From positions 27,236,430 through 27,300,429 of the forward strand of contig CM077826.1 in NCBI GenBank assembly GCA_039720395.1: 64,000 bases of DNA, read 5' to 3'. The position numbers and the translations under genes are program-made. The stretch is from Liquidambar formosana (Eukaryota; Streptophyta; Magnoliopsida; Saxifragales; Altingiaceae). This document shows, piece after piece, positions 33,058 to 45,300 of this stretch (positions are counted from its first letter, which is position 1; each line of letters opens with the position of its first letter). The notes beneath the pieces were generated by a model. The model searched no databases. It was not told where the DNA came from and was given only the letters and a program-made list of their open reading frames with translations.

Positions 33058-36000
33058 CTATAGTTTGAGGAACACAAACTCTTCAATGGCAGGTACTTCC
33101 CCTATTTTGTTGAGGCTCTCCTTGTCTGGTTCTTCATCCACACCAATTGCCATGATTGCCTTTGTCCTTCGAACAGTCCTCCCCACACTCATGAAGCTCA
33201 CATTCACATTATGCTCCCCAAGTATGTTTCCAACCCGTCCGATCATGCCTGGTTGGTCCACCTGGCGGCACAGAATGAGGTTTCCTTCCAGGCTAACGTC
33301 CACACTAAACGATCCCACGCATGTCAGGTGAGGAATTCCATCTTTCACTTTCCCCTCAATGCTTATCTCTCTGGTCTCCAGCAGAGCGCTTTCGAATTTG
33401 GACTCCATATTGGATATCTGCACTTGGATTGAGTCAACTGGGTACTCAGGGGACGAGTCAATTACCACTCGTTCCTCACTAATGCGGAGGCCTTTCTCCT
33501 TGGCTGTGAAATCCGCATTGACCAGGTTGATGATTGAATTGGATATTGGCTCAATGATGCCTTTTGTGATCATGGCACGGAGAAGCCTTGTGTCCAAATC
33601 ATCTGGATCTCGAGCAGATCTGTAAACCACCTTCACAGATTTAATACCGCTCCCTCCAGCCACTAGCTGCACTGCTAGCCTACCCAGCTTCTCAGCTAGC
33701 ACAACAAAAGGAGCCAACTCTGATAGAACCTAAAGGACATGAGCTATATGTAAGTTAGCTATCTTCAATTCCTTCCCCTTTGAACAACAAATTCAATTAG
33801 TCAGTCACAAAAGCAATATATTTTACCTCTGGTGGGACCATGGGAGCATTGACAGCAGTTGCAGAAAGTTCCCCTCTCAATGCCCCTACTACAGCCTCTG
33901 CTATTTCAATAGCCACACCTTCCTGAAATATTACAAAAGGTTACAGGGATTAGAAAATAGAAGATTGTTAAGAAAAACCACAGATGGAAGGAAAAAGGGA
34001 GAAAATTCAAACCTGTGCTTCCTTTGTGCTAGCCCCAAGATGAGGTGTGACGGTGACATTCTCATGTTGCACTAACCTGCTATCTTTGGGTGGGGGCTCC
34101 TCTGTGAACACATCAAGGGCTGCCTGTATCACACACCCCATTATAAGAAACAAGTCATTTTTCATATGCATAAAAGCAAACCAATGCCAAAATTTACGAC
34201 TAATAATCACGTTGACAAGGGAGTAGCATCCTTATATTTATATGGAAAATGATAACGAACTCAATATTTTGTCTAGATTTGTTTGTCCAACTGATGTAAT
34301 GACCTAGGATGGTAGGAAGTTATTTTGTTAATAAAATTTGTTATTGGTTGATATAATTATAGATCTCGTTGCTGCCACGTTAGTTGAGCAGATAAATTTG
34401 GGCATTATAGCACTGCTCTGTTATACAGAGGAAGCTTGCAAGCGAGTATCCGACGAAAAATTTGGTTTGATTAAATGCCCATCCATATAAATATAATTTG
34501 TAAAAGGACAATGCTTGGCTCCTCACAGTGGAGAAGCAACTCTTCCTTCTTTCCACTCATATTACGCCACGTGTAATAGTTAATTTTAAAAAATATGAAT
34601 ATGTGGATACAAATACGTAGATACGTGAATACAAATATATAGACAAATAATCATATTCATTTGGACATATAAACATATATATATATGGATATATAGATGC
34701 ATGTTTATAATAACATAACATAGGAATCATGTATATAATCAATTCTCTTTTGTTTGTTATACAAATAGCATAATATGAGTGGGAGGGAGAAGTAGTTGTT
34801 CCTCCACTGTGAGGAGCCAAGTATTGTCCTTTGTAAAATTACTCTCAAATGGGAAATACATGCACTGGCAAATGATTGAGAAACAATTTTATAAAGAGAA
34901 GTTGGTCTAGATTGTTGAGTGAGCTTATGAAACAGAATATATATATATATTCTAATTCCTACACAACATACTTGAGCAATATCCTTGACATATAGATTAG
35001 AGAAGCTAGCTAGCAAGCATACCTGAGCAACTACCCCAGCATCAAGGGCTTTCACTAATGCATCTTCATCTATAACTCCACCCCTAGCAACATTAATGAT
35101 GCGCACCCCCTTCTTCATCTTTGCAAAAGTCTCTTCATTGAACATCTTATCAGTAGCAGGAGTGAGAGGCATATGGAGAGAGATGAAATCAGCAGTGGAG
35201 ATGGCTTGATCAAATGATACCAAATCAACACCTATAGCGCGGGCTCTATCGGCTGGGGCATACGGGTCGTGCGCGACGACATGCATTCCCAGGCCTTTTG
35301 CACGTCTAGCAACCTCAGATCCAACTTTTCCAAATCCCATGACTGCCAAGGTCTTCCCTACTAGAGAGACACCCACGTACTTGTTGCGTTGCCATTTTCC
35401 TGTGACAATAAATTTTAATGCGTATCAACCTACGCACTTAAGTCATGAAAATTCAGAATTCTTGGCTTAGCAGGGATCGATGAGTCACGAGAGTCAGCAT
35501 TGCCAAAGTCCCAATACAAATTTTGTCGCTATCTTTTGCCATTATACTGATCTAGTTTAAATCAACTTTCTTGGACATGGGCTAAAATGGTGGGGGAGGT
35601 TCCAGACTCAAGTCTCGAACCTTCAACAGGATTAATTTTGGGTGGACTGGTGGAAGGGTCCCATCCTATGGGGTAGGGCGTAGGGTTCTATACTTTGTAT
35701 ATATGAATTGCTTGGGAAGAAAAATGTGTTTTGCTTGGGATTGTTTCTATCCATACAATTTTCCCAGATGTCCTTTCCATGTATGGTTTAAGAAATTAAT
35801 GGTGCAATTTTCAAATATATTTATATATATATAATGTCAAATTAAACTCAAAACATATGATTTCACCACATGACCCACTACTCCATAGTTCATGTAGACA
35901 AAATTTTAATAACAATTACTCTTATAATTAATGGCATGTTTGCCGCGCACGTGTGTAGCATATGTGCCCACGTGGGTGGTTGCCAAAGCAGCCAATGACA

Positions 36001-36246
36001 CAATCCTTTTTATTTTGGAGTACTTTATTTTTAAGGTGAGATGCCTCACTTTCCGAACCTGCTAGGAGCTACCAAGGGAGTTTAGTTCAGATAACATCTC
36101 TATTCTATTAATTTGAATTCGATTCTTTTATAAAGTATTTCAAAAATTAATCTTTAAATACACCAAATCGATGTGGGGAAGTGTATTCTTAAGATTGTCT
36201 GGAAAAAATTTAAATACGCATAAACTAATCCAAACACCTTGACTGT

Positions 36247-36283
<37 letters not shown>

Positions 36284-37478
36284 TCTAAGAGTTATAGCCT
36301 ATGGTATGAATCACATAAATTCGTAACACCAAACACCTGAAATAAATGCATAAAATATCTGCCAGCCAAACTGCTAATTTTCCTAGCCAAAAAAAAGAGA
36401 AAAAAAAGAAAAAAAAAGAAAGAAAGGATCAACCCAAACATTCAAGAGGGCTGCCTACCTAACCCACCTAATTGGAGATGGTGTCATTTCTACTTTTGAC
36501 TTGGAAGCCAAAAAAATCCACCAGCTTCCCTTAAATTACAAGACTGCCATTTTCGAGGCGACTCGTAAACAATGTACGAACAAAGCTGTTCTATTTATTT
36601 ATTTATTTATTTATTTTTTATTTTGATATACACACATTTGTCTCAGCCCTTCCAGTCGGTAATTACCTGAAAATTGATGCTTTGTGGGTCCGCTTCTATT
36701 GAACAAAGCTGTTCTAAAGAACAACGCTTTCCTTCTCCTATTATCCGTCACTAATAATGGGTTTTAACTCAAATTTACCCCTACCCATGAGCAGATCTCT
36801 ACAAAACTTAATACAAAATAAAAAACCAGAGAACTGAGAATGAAAAATTATACCATCTTTCATGGAGGCATCAGCCTGAGCGACATTGCGAGCCATAGCG
36901 GCGAGGAGCGCGATGGCATGCTCAGCGGCCGCAATCGTATTAGCCGTGGGAGCATTAACCACAAGACAACCGAATTCGGTAGCAGCCTGCAGATCCACAT
37001 TGTCGATGCCGACGCCGGCCCTCCCCACCACCTTCAACCTTCCTTTGGAAGCCTCAAATACCTGCCTCGTCACCTTGGTGCCGCTTCGCACGATCAACGC
37101 ATCGCACAGCGAGATCTTGGAGCAGAGCTCCTCCGGCGAGAGGTTGTAAGAACAATCGACGTTTCCAAAGCTACGTAAGACGTCGAGGCCCCCTTCTCCG
37201 AGTTTCTCGGAGACGAGGATGGTTGGTTTGGACGTCGAAGAGACGGCGCTGAGATCGAGATCTCGGCTTTTGGAGATCGATGTGTTGGGAGATTCTAGGG
37301 TCTTGAGAATATTGGTGATGACTTGAGATTGTGAAGGAGAGTTATGAGAGAGCTTTAAAGAGATTGATGATGTGTTGGTGTTGAGGAAGGGAAGGAAAGA
37401 AGAACGAAATGATGATGATGAGGAGGGAGGAGAGGTGACGCGAGGTGTGAAGATGGGTTTGGCGGAAGTGGAAGCCAT
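33058..37478 (-). CDS. PGDH: D-3-phosphoglycerate dehydrogenase, plastid-type
   Basis: Catalyses NAD-dependent oxidation of 3-phosphoglycerate to 3-phosphohydroxypyruvate, the first step of the phosphorylated serine pathway, in plastids. Exons by GT-AG joins: complement of 36854-37478, 35023-35399, 34013-34123, 33827-33922 and 33058-33729. They total 1881 bp, 626 residues, in one continuous frame. Residues 1 to about 75 are Ser/Thr-rich, like a transit peptide. The substrate-binding domain starts at [17 protein letters not shown]. The Rossmann motif GFGKVG is at 230-235, with catalytic Arg314 ([13 protein letters not shown]), Glu343 (TEEPP) and His362 (TPHLGAST). After the intervening domain, a C-terminal ACT domain ([20 protein letters not shown]) ends in FVFLKL. 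Length is close to the roughly 600-residue plant family, and all key residues are present, so it looks functional. The ACT domain suggests serine or other amino-acid feedback in some isoforms; that is inference. Intron 2 contains a MITE. Confidence 0.96.
34506..34829. mobile_element. MITE in dehydrogenase intron 2, 9 bp target duplication
   Basis: The termini GGACAATGCTTGGCTCCTCA and (reverse complement) GGACAATACTTGGCTCCTCA match at 26 of the first 27 bases. TTTGTAAAA flanks the element at 34497-34505 and 34830-34838. A 9 bp duplication points to a Mutator-like MITE. 324 bp, non-coding, with an AT-rich centre. Confidence 0.9.
35590..35705 (-). repeat. possible SINE fragment in dehydrogenase intron 1
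   Basis: The minus strand contains GGTTCGAGACTTGAGTC, resembling a tRNA B-box, in a short GC-richer island within AT-rich intron DNA. Weak evidence only. Confidence 0.3.
36060..36282 (+). mobile_element. probable decayed SINE with 35 bp poly-A tail, intron 1
   Basis: An A-box-like TTTAGTTCAGAT and a B-box-like GAATTCGATTC are followed by a 3' body (CGATGTGGGGAAGTGTATTC, TTAAGATTG.CTGG, ACACCTTGACTGTCA) that also occurs at 56370-56455. A pure A-run at 36248-36282 ends it. No target duplication found. Confidence 0.45.
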
Positions 37479-37565
37479 GGGGGTTGTTGAGAGACTTTTG
37501 GTTCCTTGTTTCTTGCTCTCTTTCCTCCTTTTTTGTTGTGTGTCTCTTGGGAAGCTTTTTGGGAT

Positions 37566-37572
37566 CTTATAA
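37566..37572 (-). promoter_or_regulatory. candidate TATA box of the dehydrogenase gene
   Basis: TTATAAG on the minus strand lies about 90 bp upstream of the ATG at 37478, with a pyrimidine-rich leader between. Position and sequence are plausible; no other evidence. Confidence 0.35.
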
Positions 37573-40540
37573 CAGCACTGGAATCCTGATTTAGAATGTA
37601 ATAATTATTATGGCAGTTCTAGGCAAACCATAACTAACAATAGATAGATCTCAATAGGCTAATTTACATATTTGGCCTTCTCATGCATGTGACATGTTTT
37701 TTCATTTTTGTGACCTTTGTTTTGACTAATCCCCTAAATATGATTAAAATCAATCTACTTTGCATTAGTTGACGTTTGAAATAAACTTAACTAGTGGGTG
37801 GTCCTAATGCCATGATAGTCAAATCCAAAAGCTTCTGCTTCTTAATGCCTAAGTTCCAAGTCGTACTAGTCTCTTAGCAACTAGTAATCTACCGTACCTA
37901 ATAAACTACAAATAAAATAAATAAATAAATAAAAAGTATATATTTTAAGATCAATTGTGGATTAAAAGTATTTGAAAGCATTCCAAATGTTCAAAATGGA
38001 GAATTTCAAATATTTCAGTTCAACGTAACAATGAGTGAAAATAAATGAAAGTAAAATCATTTAGGCGCATTTTAGGCCTTCAAGAACATCATTGTTGTTG
38101 TCGATTTTGCAAGAAACTAAATTTTAACCCTAAAACACCATTTTTCCAAAAGAAAAAAAAAAAAAAAGGAACGGAAAAAAATGAGGAGAAAAGAAAATGA
38201 AAGGAAAAGATATATAAAATCAGAGAAATCATAAGAGGGACGAAACACATGTGCCAACTCATGTGCCGACCCTTTTGAATTCCCAAAATGCACTTTTAGA
38301 GAGAGAAAAATAAAAGCAGATTTCTTTCCATATGTTTCTCTCCCTTCCAAATTTTTCTCATTCTACCTACCTTCTCTACATACAAGCCGCCCCATTCCAA
38401 AAACTTCTCTCTTATCTTGATGCTCTATGGTTTGTTTGTTCCATCAAGCAAGGCAATGAAGCCACATCGCTATTGACCCACGACTACAGAACCAAGATTA
38501 GGTTCTAGCCATGATTTGCCGCTGTCTCGAGTTATGGAAACTACAATTCCATTCTTGCAATGGGTTCACCTGGATCTTGAGATCGATGGTTCAACCATGA
38601 TCTACTGCCGTCTGAGGAGCTAGATATATCGAAAGTGGATTTGCCTGATTCGCTTGGTTCTTCTTCATCTCTTTTTTTTTTTTATTTTTTTGCTACTGCT
38701 TGTATGAAATTGGATCTAGTTGTTTGATTTTTAAAAATTAAGATAAAAAATCATGGTTGTTTTAACTTTATATTTCCACACATTAGGATAATTATCGATA
38801 TTTTTTTTTAGGATAATTATCCCCATTTTGAAGATAATTATCATGATTTTCAAGATAATAACTTCTTTTTATCTCGATTTTTTTCCAATTTCTTTTTTTA
38901 TAAATCTTGATTTTTGTGTTGCTGGTTACATAATTTCTTTTCTTCATTTTCTAGATAATTTTTAAATAATTATCTAGATAATTATTTTTCATGCTTTTTC
39001 ATCATATTGGTTTGATCTAATTTTTTTTATCTTGATTTTTCATACCTCGTTTAAACTTGCTGATTTTATCTTGTTTTTCCTTTGATTTTTTTTTTTTTTT
39101 CCTTCTCTAGTTTGCATCATGTTATTTGATCTTTCAAACTCAAAAGATAGTTGGTTTTTTTGATTTTGTGCGTAATTCTCTCTTCTTGATTTTCAGCATG
39201 ATTTTCGGTTAGGTATTTGGTAGGAATATGGAAGTGGTTTTTTGGTCATTTTGGTATGAATGTGCGGGATTCTTTGAGGATTGTTTTTTTGTATCAACAA
39301 ATGGGAGCCTGACATGTCAGTCGTCCCCTTTGGCCAGCTTGTATGTCTCGGCATGGGTATCACCACTCATAAAATCATATTAAACTAAAATTATTCCAAT
39401 TCTTCTTCTTCTTTTTCTAATTTTCCATTTTAACCAAATAAAAAAAAAGTACAATTCCTTATATATTTATATTTCCTTGATAAAATCTGCAATCCAAATA
39501 GAGGCCAACTCTTTTGAACAGTACCTACTAGCAGTTGTCAACCCCTAATGGGACTATTTTTCAACTTCGGATTTCCACTATCCATTCCCAATTATCTCCC
39601 CTTCGCCTATATAGAAGCCCACTTTTTACTTAATCTTTTCTTTTTTGAGAAAAATATGGAAGCTTTATTGAAGAAAAAAAAAAAGCTTTTATATGAAAAT
39701 TTTTATCTTTTTTCAAATGAGTTTTAGGGTTTAGAATTTATATATGTCTCCCTCTAAATGAAGAAACATAAGAGAAAAGGGATCATGCAAATCCTACCAG
39801 TCAATCATATTTAACAATAGTATACTTAGATCATGCTAAAAAAGAGAATTGGAATGTACACCTTTCCTAAGAAAAATTTGATGGAGTTTTGCATTTTTCT
39901 TTTTTTTTTTTTTTTTTTTTTTGGTGGGATTGGGTCTAAGCTCCTTCACAATTTTCCCAAAAGTCTCGTCAAATGTCTTCTTTGAGGTGTCGGGACAAGA
40001 TTATTGGAAGTTTCTGAAAACTCCATGAGGTGAGCCTTTGAGTAGTCGTGGAGAACAATGAGATCTTTTAAGATCTTCTCTAGCTAATATCTCTGCTATT
40101 CCATCTAGAATCAGCTATTAAGTTAAAGACTAAGAGGGTTTTTCAACCTTACTTATCGAAGTTCTTGAACTCAACTTAAAATGAGTTTTCACATTAACTA
40201 GGGGATCGATGGGATGTGCCAACACTATTAACTTAAGCCTTTGTGTTGTGGAGAAGGGAAGCCTTAATTATAGCCTTAAATCTTTCCTCCTTTAAGGAAT
40301 GCTTATGTTTTAGGCTGATAATTGCTGTAACGTTGAGATTGTCTATAATTTTGGGATTTCTTACCTTTTTTCCTTTTCGTCCTATTGTGGCTTGTAATTC
40401 TCTACATATTGGAGTGCTCAGATCTGACCATCTTATGAATAGAACACTGGCTCTCTTTCTCCTGTGGATGTAGGCTCTTTGTCGAACTATGTTAAATCTT
40501 TGTTTTCTTGGTGTGAGATTCTCTTATTTGTTCATCTTCA
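37573..40540. other. intergenic DNA upstream of the dehydrogenase
   Basis: No gene supported. 38740-39010 has repeated GATAATTATC-type palindromes. Long T runs occur at 38671, 39088 and 39900. The end (before 40541) must include the LTR of the copia relic that follows; its CA end is at 40540, but its start was not located. Confidence 0.45.
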
Positions 40541-41560
40541 TGGTATCAAAGCGGTGCTCGATTCGTATTGGTTCTAGCTAGCAATTGAGAAGGCAGGGTG
40601 CTGCCTCTCTGTTATTCCTCAATTGTTTGGTACCCGATTCCTTAGGGTGTTGATCCTCAATCATTTAGCTTTTGAAGTGTGTGCTGCATACCTGTGCTTG
40701 TATTGCCTTCTTGTACGTTGGTGAGATCTATTCCTTTCTTTTTTATTTTCTTTAATGACTGAAACATAGCATAACCCCAGTATGAGGCTATCTTCAGTTC
40801 TCTTGAATGGACTGAATTATGTTGCGTGGTCTAGGGCTATTTCTTTATCTCTTGGAGGGAAATCAAAACTAGGATACGTTAATGGAAAGATACATGCTCC
40901 TAGTTTTGATAACCCCAAATTTGATGAATGGCAAGCAATTGATCAAATAATAATGTCATGGCTTCTAAATTCTATAGAGCCGAAAATTGCAGAAATTTTT
41001 ACATTCTCTGAATAAACTAAGGACCTTTGGGAATCTGTAAAAAGTTTATATAGCCACCAAAATCATGCTGCCCACATTTTTCAACTACAACAAGATATAT
41101 ATGAGGCTCTACATAAAGAAAGTTTCGTTACTGAGCATTTTGGGAAACTTAAGATTATGTGGGACGAACTGGCCATATATCGCCCACCAACTACAGATCT
41201 TAAAATCCTACAAAAGTGAGCGGATCAAGATAAGGTGTTTCAACTACTTGACAGTTTAAAGCCTGAATATGATCACCTTAAGAGTCAGATTCTGATGAGT
41301 ACTGATGTACCTCTTCTATCAAATGTTTGTGCCTTAATCCAACAAGAAGAGAGTAGGAAAAGGGTCATGAATCTTGAGCGCAAAAATAATGACATCTCTG
41401 AATCAAGTGCTTTATTTGTTAATCAAAAAAAGGATGATAGGAAACAAAGCAACCAATATAGAGATCAATCCTTCTCTCATAACAAAGGAAAAATGCGAAG
41501 ATGTGACTATTGTAACAAACCTAAGCATACTAGAGATACATGTTGGCTTCTCCACAACAC
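40541..41560 (+). mobile_element. 5' fragment of an older Ty1/copia element
   Basis: A primer-binding site TGGTATCAAAGC (40541-40552, initiator-Met tRNA type, one mismatch) directly follows an LTR-like CA end, and a gag relic follows. Nothing of pol remains; the 3' part is deleted. Confidence 0.75.
40754..41560 (+). pseudogene. copia gag relic (UBN2-type) with zinc knuckle
   Basis: From ATG 40754 the reading is MTET, a stop, then NPSMRLSSVLLNGLNYVAWS, GGKSKLGYVNG, SHQNHAAHIFQLQQDIYEAL and LLDSLKPEYDHLKSQIL, ending in a CX2CX4HX4C zinc knuckle (CDYCNKPKHTRDTC). The order and motifs are those of the copia gag that coats element RNA. In-frame stops interrupt it near 40768, 41013 and 41218, and it ends abruptly after the knuckle. 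Confidence 0.85.
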
Positions 41561-41905
41561 TTTGACACCTTCTATGATGCTCCATTTCTCCTCTTCTTGG
41601 CATGGGCTCTTATTCTCCTTGTATATATATCTTATTTTCTTGTAGTTGATCTAGTGTTCTTTGTTTATGGTAGATCTGAATAAAGGAAGACATCAAAGCT
41701 CTTATTTATATGCAAGGGTTAGGAGGATAAATGGTTGAGATTATAGGGTTTTAAAGATAATTACATAATGACTAAAAATGAGGCTCATTAAGGTTTGGAG
41801 GCAGACTAGGGTGGTCAAAACCGATTTAAGAATGAAAATTGAAAAATTATGGTTTCTTAGGGAGAAAAGGAAGTGACTATCAACCACCTTATGGTGACTG
41901 ATGGG
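41561..41905. other. no recognised feature
   Basis: Unassigned DNA between the gag relic and the target duplication of the complete copia element. Confidence 0.4.
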
Positions 41906-41910
41906 TGTCA
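41906..41910 (+). other. target site duplication TGTCA, left copy
   Basis: Direct match to 46758-46762 at the other end of the copia element. Confidence 0.9.
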
Positions 41911-42337
41911 TGTTGTGGTATGTGGAGTCTGATGATATTGGTCAGCAGGATTGACCGGGGGGTTTGGGGGGCGGAGCCCCCCAAGGGGGTTCGGGGGGCG
42001 TAGCCCCCCGAGGGGGTCGAAGACCCCCGCCGTGCCGAAGGCACGGCCCGCCGTACAACTTTTTCGTACTTTTTGTAGGGGTATTTTAGGTATTTTCCTA
42101 TGGTTCTATGTTAACCCTAATTAGTACGGGTGTTATTTAAGGGGGCTGGCCGTCAGAAGGCTTTGTATCTTGTATTCTCTTTTTCGCCTCAGAGCATAGT
42201 GAAATTGTGTGTGTGCCGTGGACGTACCTCAACTAGAGGGAACCACGTAAATTTCTGTGTTCTTGCTTCTTCAATCCTCTCTTTATTTTCTTGTTAATCG
42301 CTGTGTGTGTGGTAGAAAAGGTTAATTTCTCCCAACA
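41911..42337 (+). repeat. 5' LTR of the complete copia element
   Basis: 427 bp, TG..CA. Contains the four-hairpin GC-rich cassette (41966-42047), a TTATTTAA box near 42133 that could be the promoter, and a GT-rich stretch near 42206. Confidence 0.95.
41966..42047. repeat. four consecutive perfect hairpins with GNA triloops, 5' LTR
   Basis: Stems of 7, 7 (9 if extended), 7 and 8 bp: GGGGGGC-GGA-GCCCCCC (41966-41982), GGGGGGC-GTA-GCCCCCC (41993-42009), GGGGGTC-GAA-GACCCCC (42012-42028), GCCGTGCC-GAA-GGCACGGC (42029-42047). The same cassette is in the 3' LTR at 46386-46467. Base composition is strikingly GC-rich for this window. Confidence 0.95.
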
Positions 42338-42339
42338 AC

Positions 42340-42351
42340 TGGTATCAGAGC
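42340..42351 (+). other. primer-binding site (initiator Met tRNA)
   Basis: TGGTATCAGAGC, two bases after the 5' LTR end; the standard plant copia minus-strand primer site. Confidence 0.9.
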
Positions 42352-42370
42352 TCGGGTTAGAGCAGGAGCG

Positions 42371-45300
42371 ATGGCAGAAGAAATAAAGGTTAGTATTGAG
42401 AAATTTAATGGGAAGAATTTCGGGTTCTGGAAGATGCAAATAGAGGATTACCTCTATCAGAAGAATCTGTATCTTCCGCTAGCAGGAAAGTCGAAGAAGC
42501 CAGAAAAGATGACTGAAGAAGAGTGGGAGATACTCGATAGGAAAGCTCTAGGTACAGTGCGGCTCAGTCTTGCTGCATCTGTAGCCTTTAATATCTCGAA
42601 AGAGAAGACGACGGTTGATCTGATGGCTGCCCTTTCAGGGATGTATGAAAAACCCTCCGCCTCAAACAAGGTTTTTCTAATGAAGAATCTGTTCAACATG
42701 AAGATGGCTGATAACGGCAGTGTGGCTGAACATCTGAATGAGTTTAACACGGTTACAAGTCAATTGGAATCTGTAAATATTATATTTGATGATGAAATCA
42801 GGGCTCTTCTCCTTTTATCAAGCCTCCCAGACAGTTGGGATAGTTTGGTGATAGCGGTGAGCAACTCATGTGGATCAGAAAAATTGAAGTTCAATGATGT
42901 TAGGAGCGTTATTCTAAGTGAGGAATCTCGTCGAAAATCCTCAGGTGAATCATCAGGGGCTGCTTTGAGCACTGACGACCGTGGAAGGAAGCCAAACAGA
43001 GGAAACAAATCTCGTGGTCGATCCAATTCAAAATCAAGAAGGAGCAAGTCAAAGGCTCCACAAGGAAAGGATGATGGCTGCTGGAATTGTGGTAAAAAGG
43101 GGCACTTCAAACGAGATTGCAGAGCTCCAAAGAAACAACAGGAAAATAACAATCAGGGAGGTAAAGATTCTGTTAATTTTTCTGATGGTGAAGAAATATC
43201 TGATGCTTTAATTCTGTCATTAGATTCTCGTAATGAATCATGGATCATAGATTCTGGTGCATCATTCCATGCTACTTCGCATAGAGCGATGCTACATAAT
43301 TATGTGCAGGGAGATTTTGGAAAAGTTTACCTAGGCGATGATGAAGCCTGCAGTATTGTTGGAAAGGGTGATGTTCAGATAAATCTGTTTAATGGAACAA
43401 TGCTGAAGCTGAAAGATGTTAGACATGTGCCAAATTTGAGGAGAAATTTGATCTCTGTCGGTCAGTTGTCAGGTTTGGGGATTATTACAACTTTCACAGA
43501 TGACTCGTGGAAGATGACAAAGGGGGCTATGGTGATAGCTCGTGGCAACAAAGAGGGTACTCTTTATGTGGCTTCAGGTTCAAATAGCTCAATTTCGGTT
43601 GCATCATCAGAGGTGGACATAAGCACATGGCACCGGCGACTTGGGCATATGAGTGAAAAGGGAATGAAGGTTCTGATGTCAAAAGGAAAGCTACCAGACT
43701 TGAAATCTACAGAGTTAGAGTTCTGTGAGGATTGTGTTTTCGGGAAACAGAGGAAAGTCAGTTTTTCAACGACTAGAAGGGCTTTGAAATCAGAACGGCT
43801 AGAGTTGGTTCATACTGATGTATGGGGACCATCCAAGGTATGTTCTCTCGGTGGCTCATATTATTTTGTCTCTTTTATTGATGATGCTACTAGAAAATTA
43901 TGGGTGTATTTCTTGAAGAGAAAATCAGATGTGTTTGATACTTTCAAGAAATGGAGAGCTCTAGTAGAGAATGAAACAGGGTTAAAACTGAAGTGTCTCA
44001 GATCAGATAATGGGGGTGAGTACTGTGATGATGCATTTGAAGAATATTGCGCTGCAAATGGAATTAGGAGACAGAAAACACCTCCAGGAACGCCACAGCA
44101 TAACGGTGTTGCTGAACGGATGAACAGAACTATTCAGGAACGTGCAAGAAGTATGAGAATCCATGCTGGACTTCCAAGACAGTTTTGGGCAGATGCTGTG
44201 AATACTGCATGCTATTTGATCAACAGAGGGCCTTCAGTTCCTTTGAATGGTGGACTACCTGAGGAGGCATGGACAGGAAAAGAGGTAAACCTATCACATT
44301 TAAGAATATTTGGTTGTACCTCTTATGTTCATATTGATTCTGCAAAAAGGAATAAACTTGATCCTAAATCTCAAAAATGCACTTTCATTGGATATGGTGT
44401 TGACAATTTTGGTTATCGATTTTGGGATGCTGAAAATCGAAAAATCCTTAGGAGTAAGGATGTGATATTCAATGAATCTGACATGTATAAAGATAAGTTG
44501 AAAGAACAAAAGGAAAATAGAGAAAATTCTGAGTTTGTTGAACTTGAGGAAATATCTAGTGAGGAGGTCTTAAAACCTCAAGATGGGAATGTACAAGTAG
44601 AACCTCAGACCCCTCCTCCAGTGAGGAGATCATCTAGAGTTAGTAAACCCACAGTACGTTATTCCCCCTCTTTGCATTATTTGTTGTTGACTGACAATGG
44701 TGAACCAGAGTGTTATGAGGAAGCATTGCAGGTTGATACCAGGGAAAAGTGGGAGCAAGCTATGGATGATGAGATGAGTTCTCTGTCATCAAACCAGACA
44801 TGGGATCTTGTTCCATTACCCAAAGGAAAGACAGCTTTGCACAACAAATGGGTTTACAGGCTGAAGGAAGAGCATGATGGTAGTAAACGATACAAGGCTA
44901 GGTTGGTTGTGAAAGGTTTCCAACAGAAAGCAGGTATTGACTACACTGAAATTTTCTCTCCTGTTGTTAAGATATCTACTATCAGATCAGTTCTGAGTAT
45001 TGTGGCAGTGGAAGATTTACATTTAGAGCAACTAGATGTAAAAACAGCTTTTCTCCATGGTGATTTGGAGGAGGACATCTACATGCGCCAACCGGAGGGG
45101 TTTGTTATGACTGGGAAGGAGAATATGGTTTGTAAACTGAAAAAGAGTTTATATGGTTTGAAACAGGCCCCTAGACAGTGGTACAGGAAATTTGATAGTT
45201 TTATGTACAATAATGACTTTTCTAGATGCCATGGTGACCACTGCTGTTATTTTAAGAAGTTAGACAATTCTTATCTTATCCTTCTTTTGTATGTAGATGA

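Noticed and set aside
36840..37178. Plus-strand frames over dehydrogenase exon 1
   Set aside because: Antisense shadows of a clearly conserved minus-strand exon.
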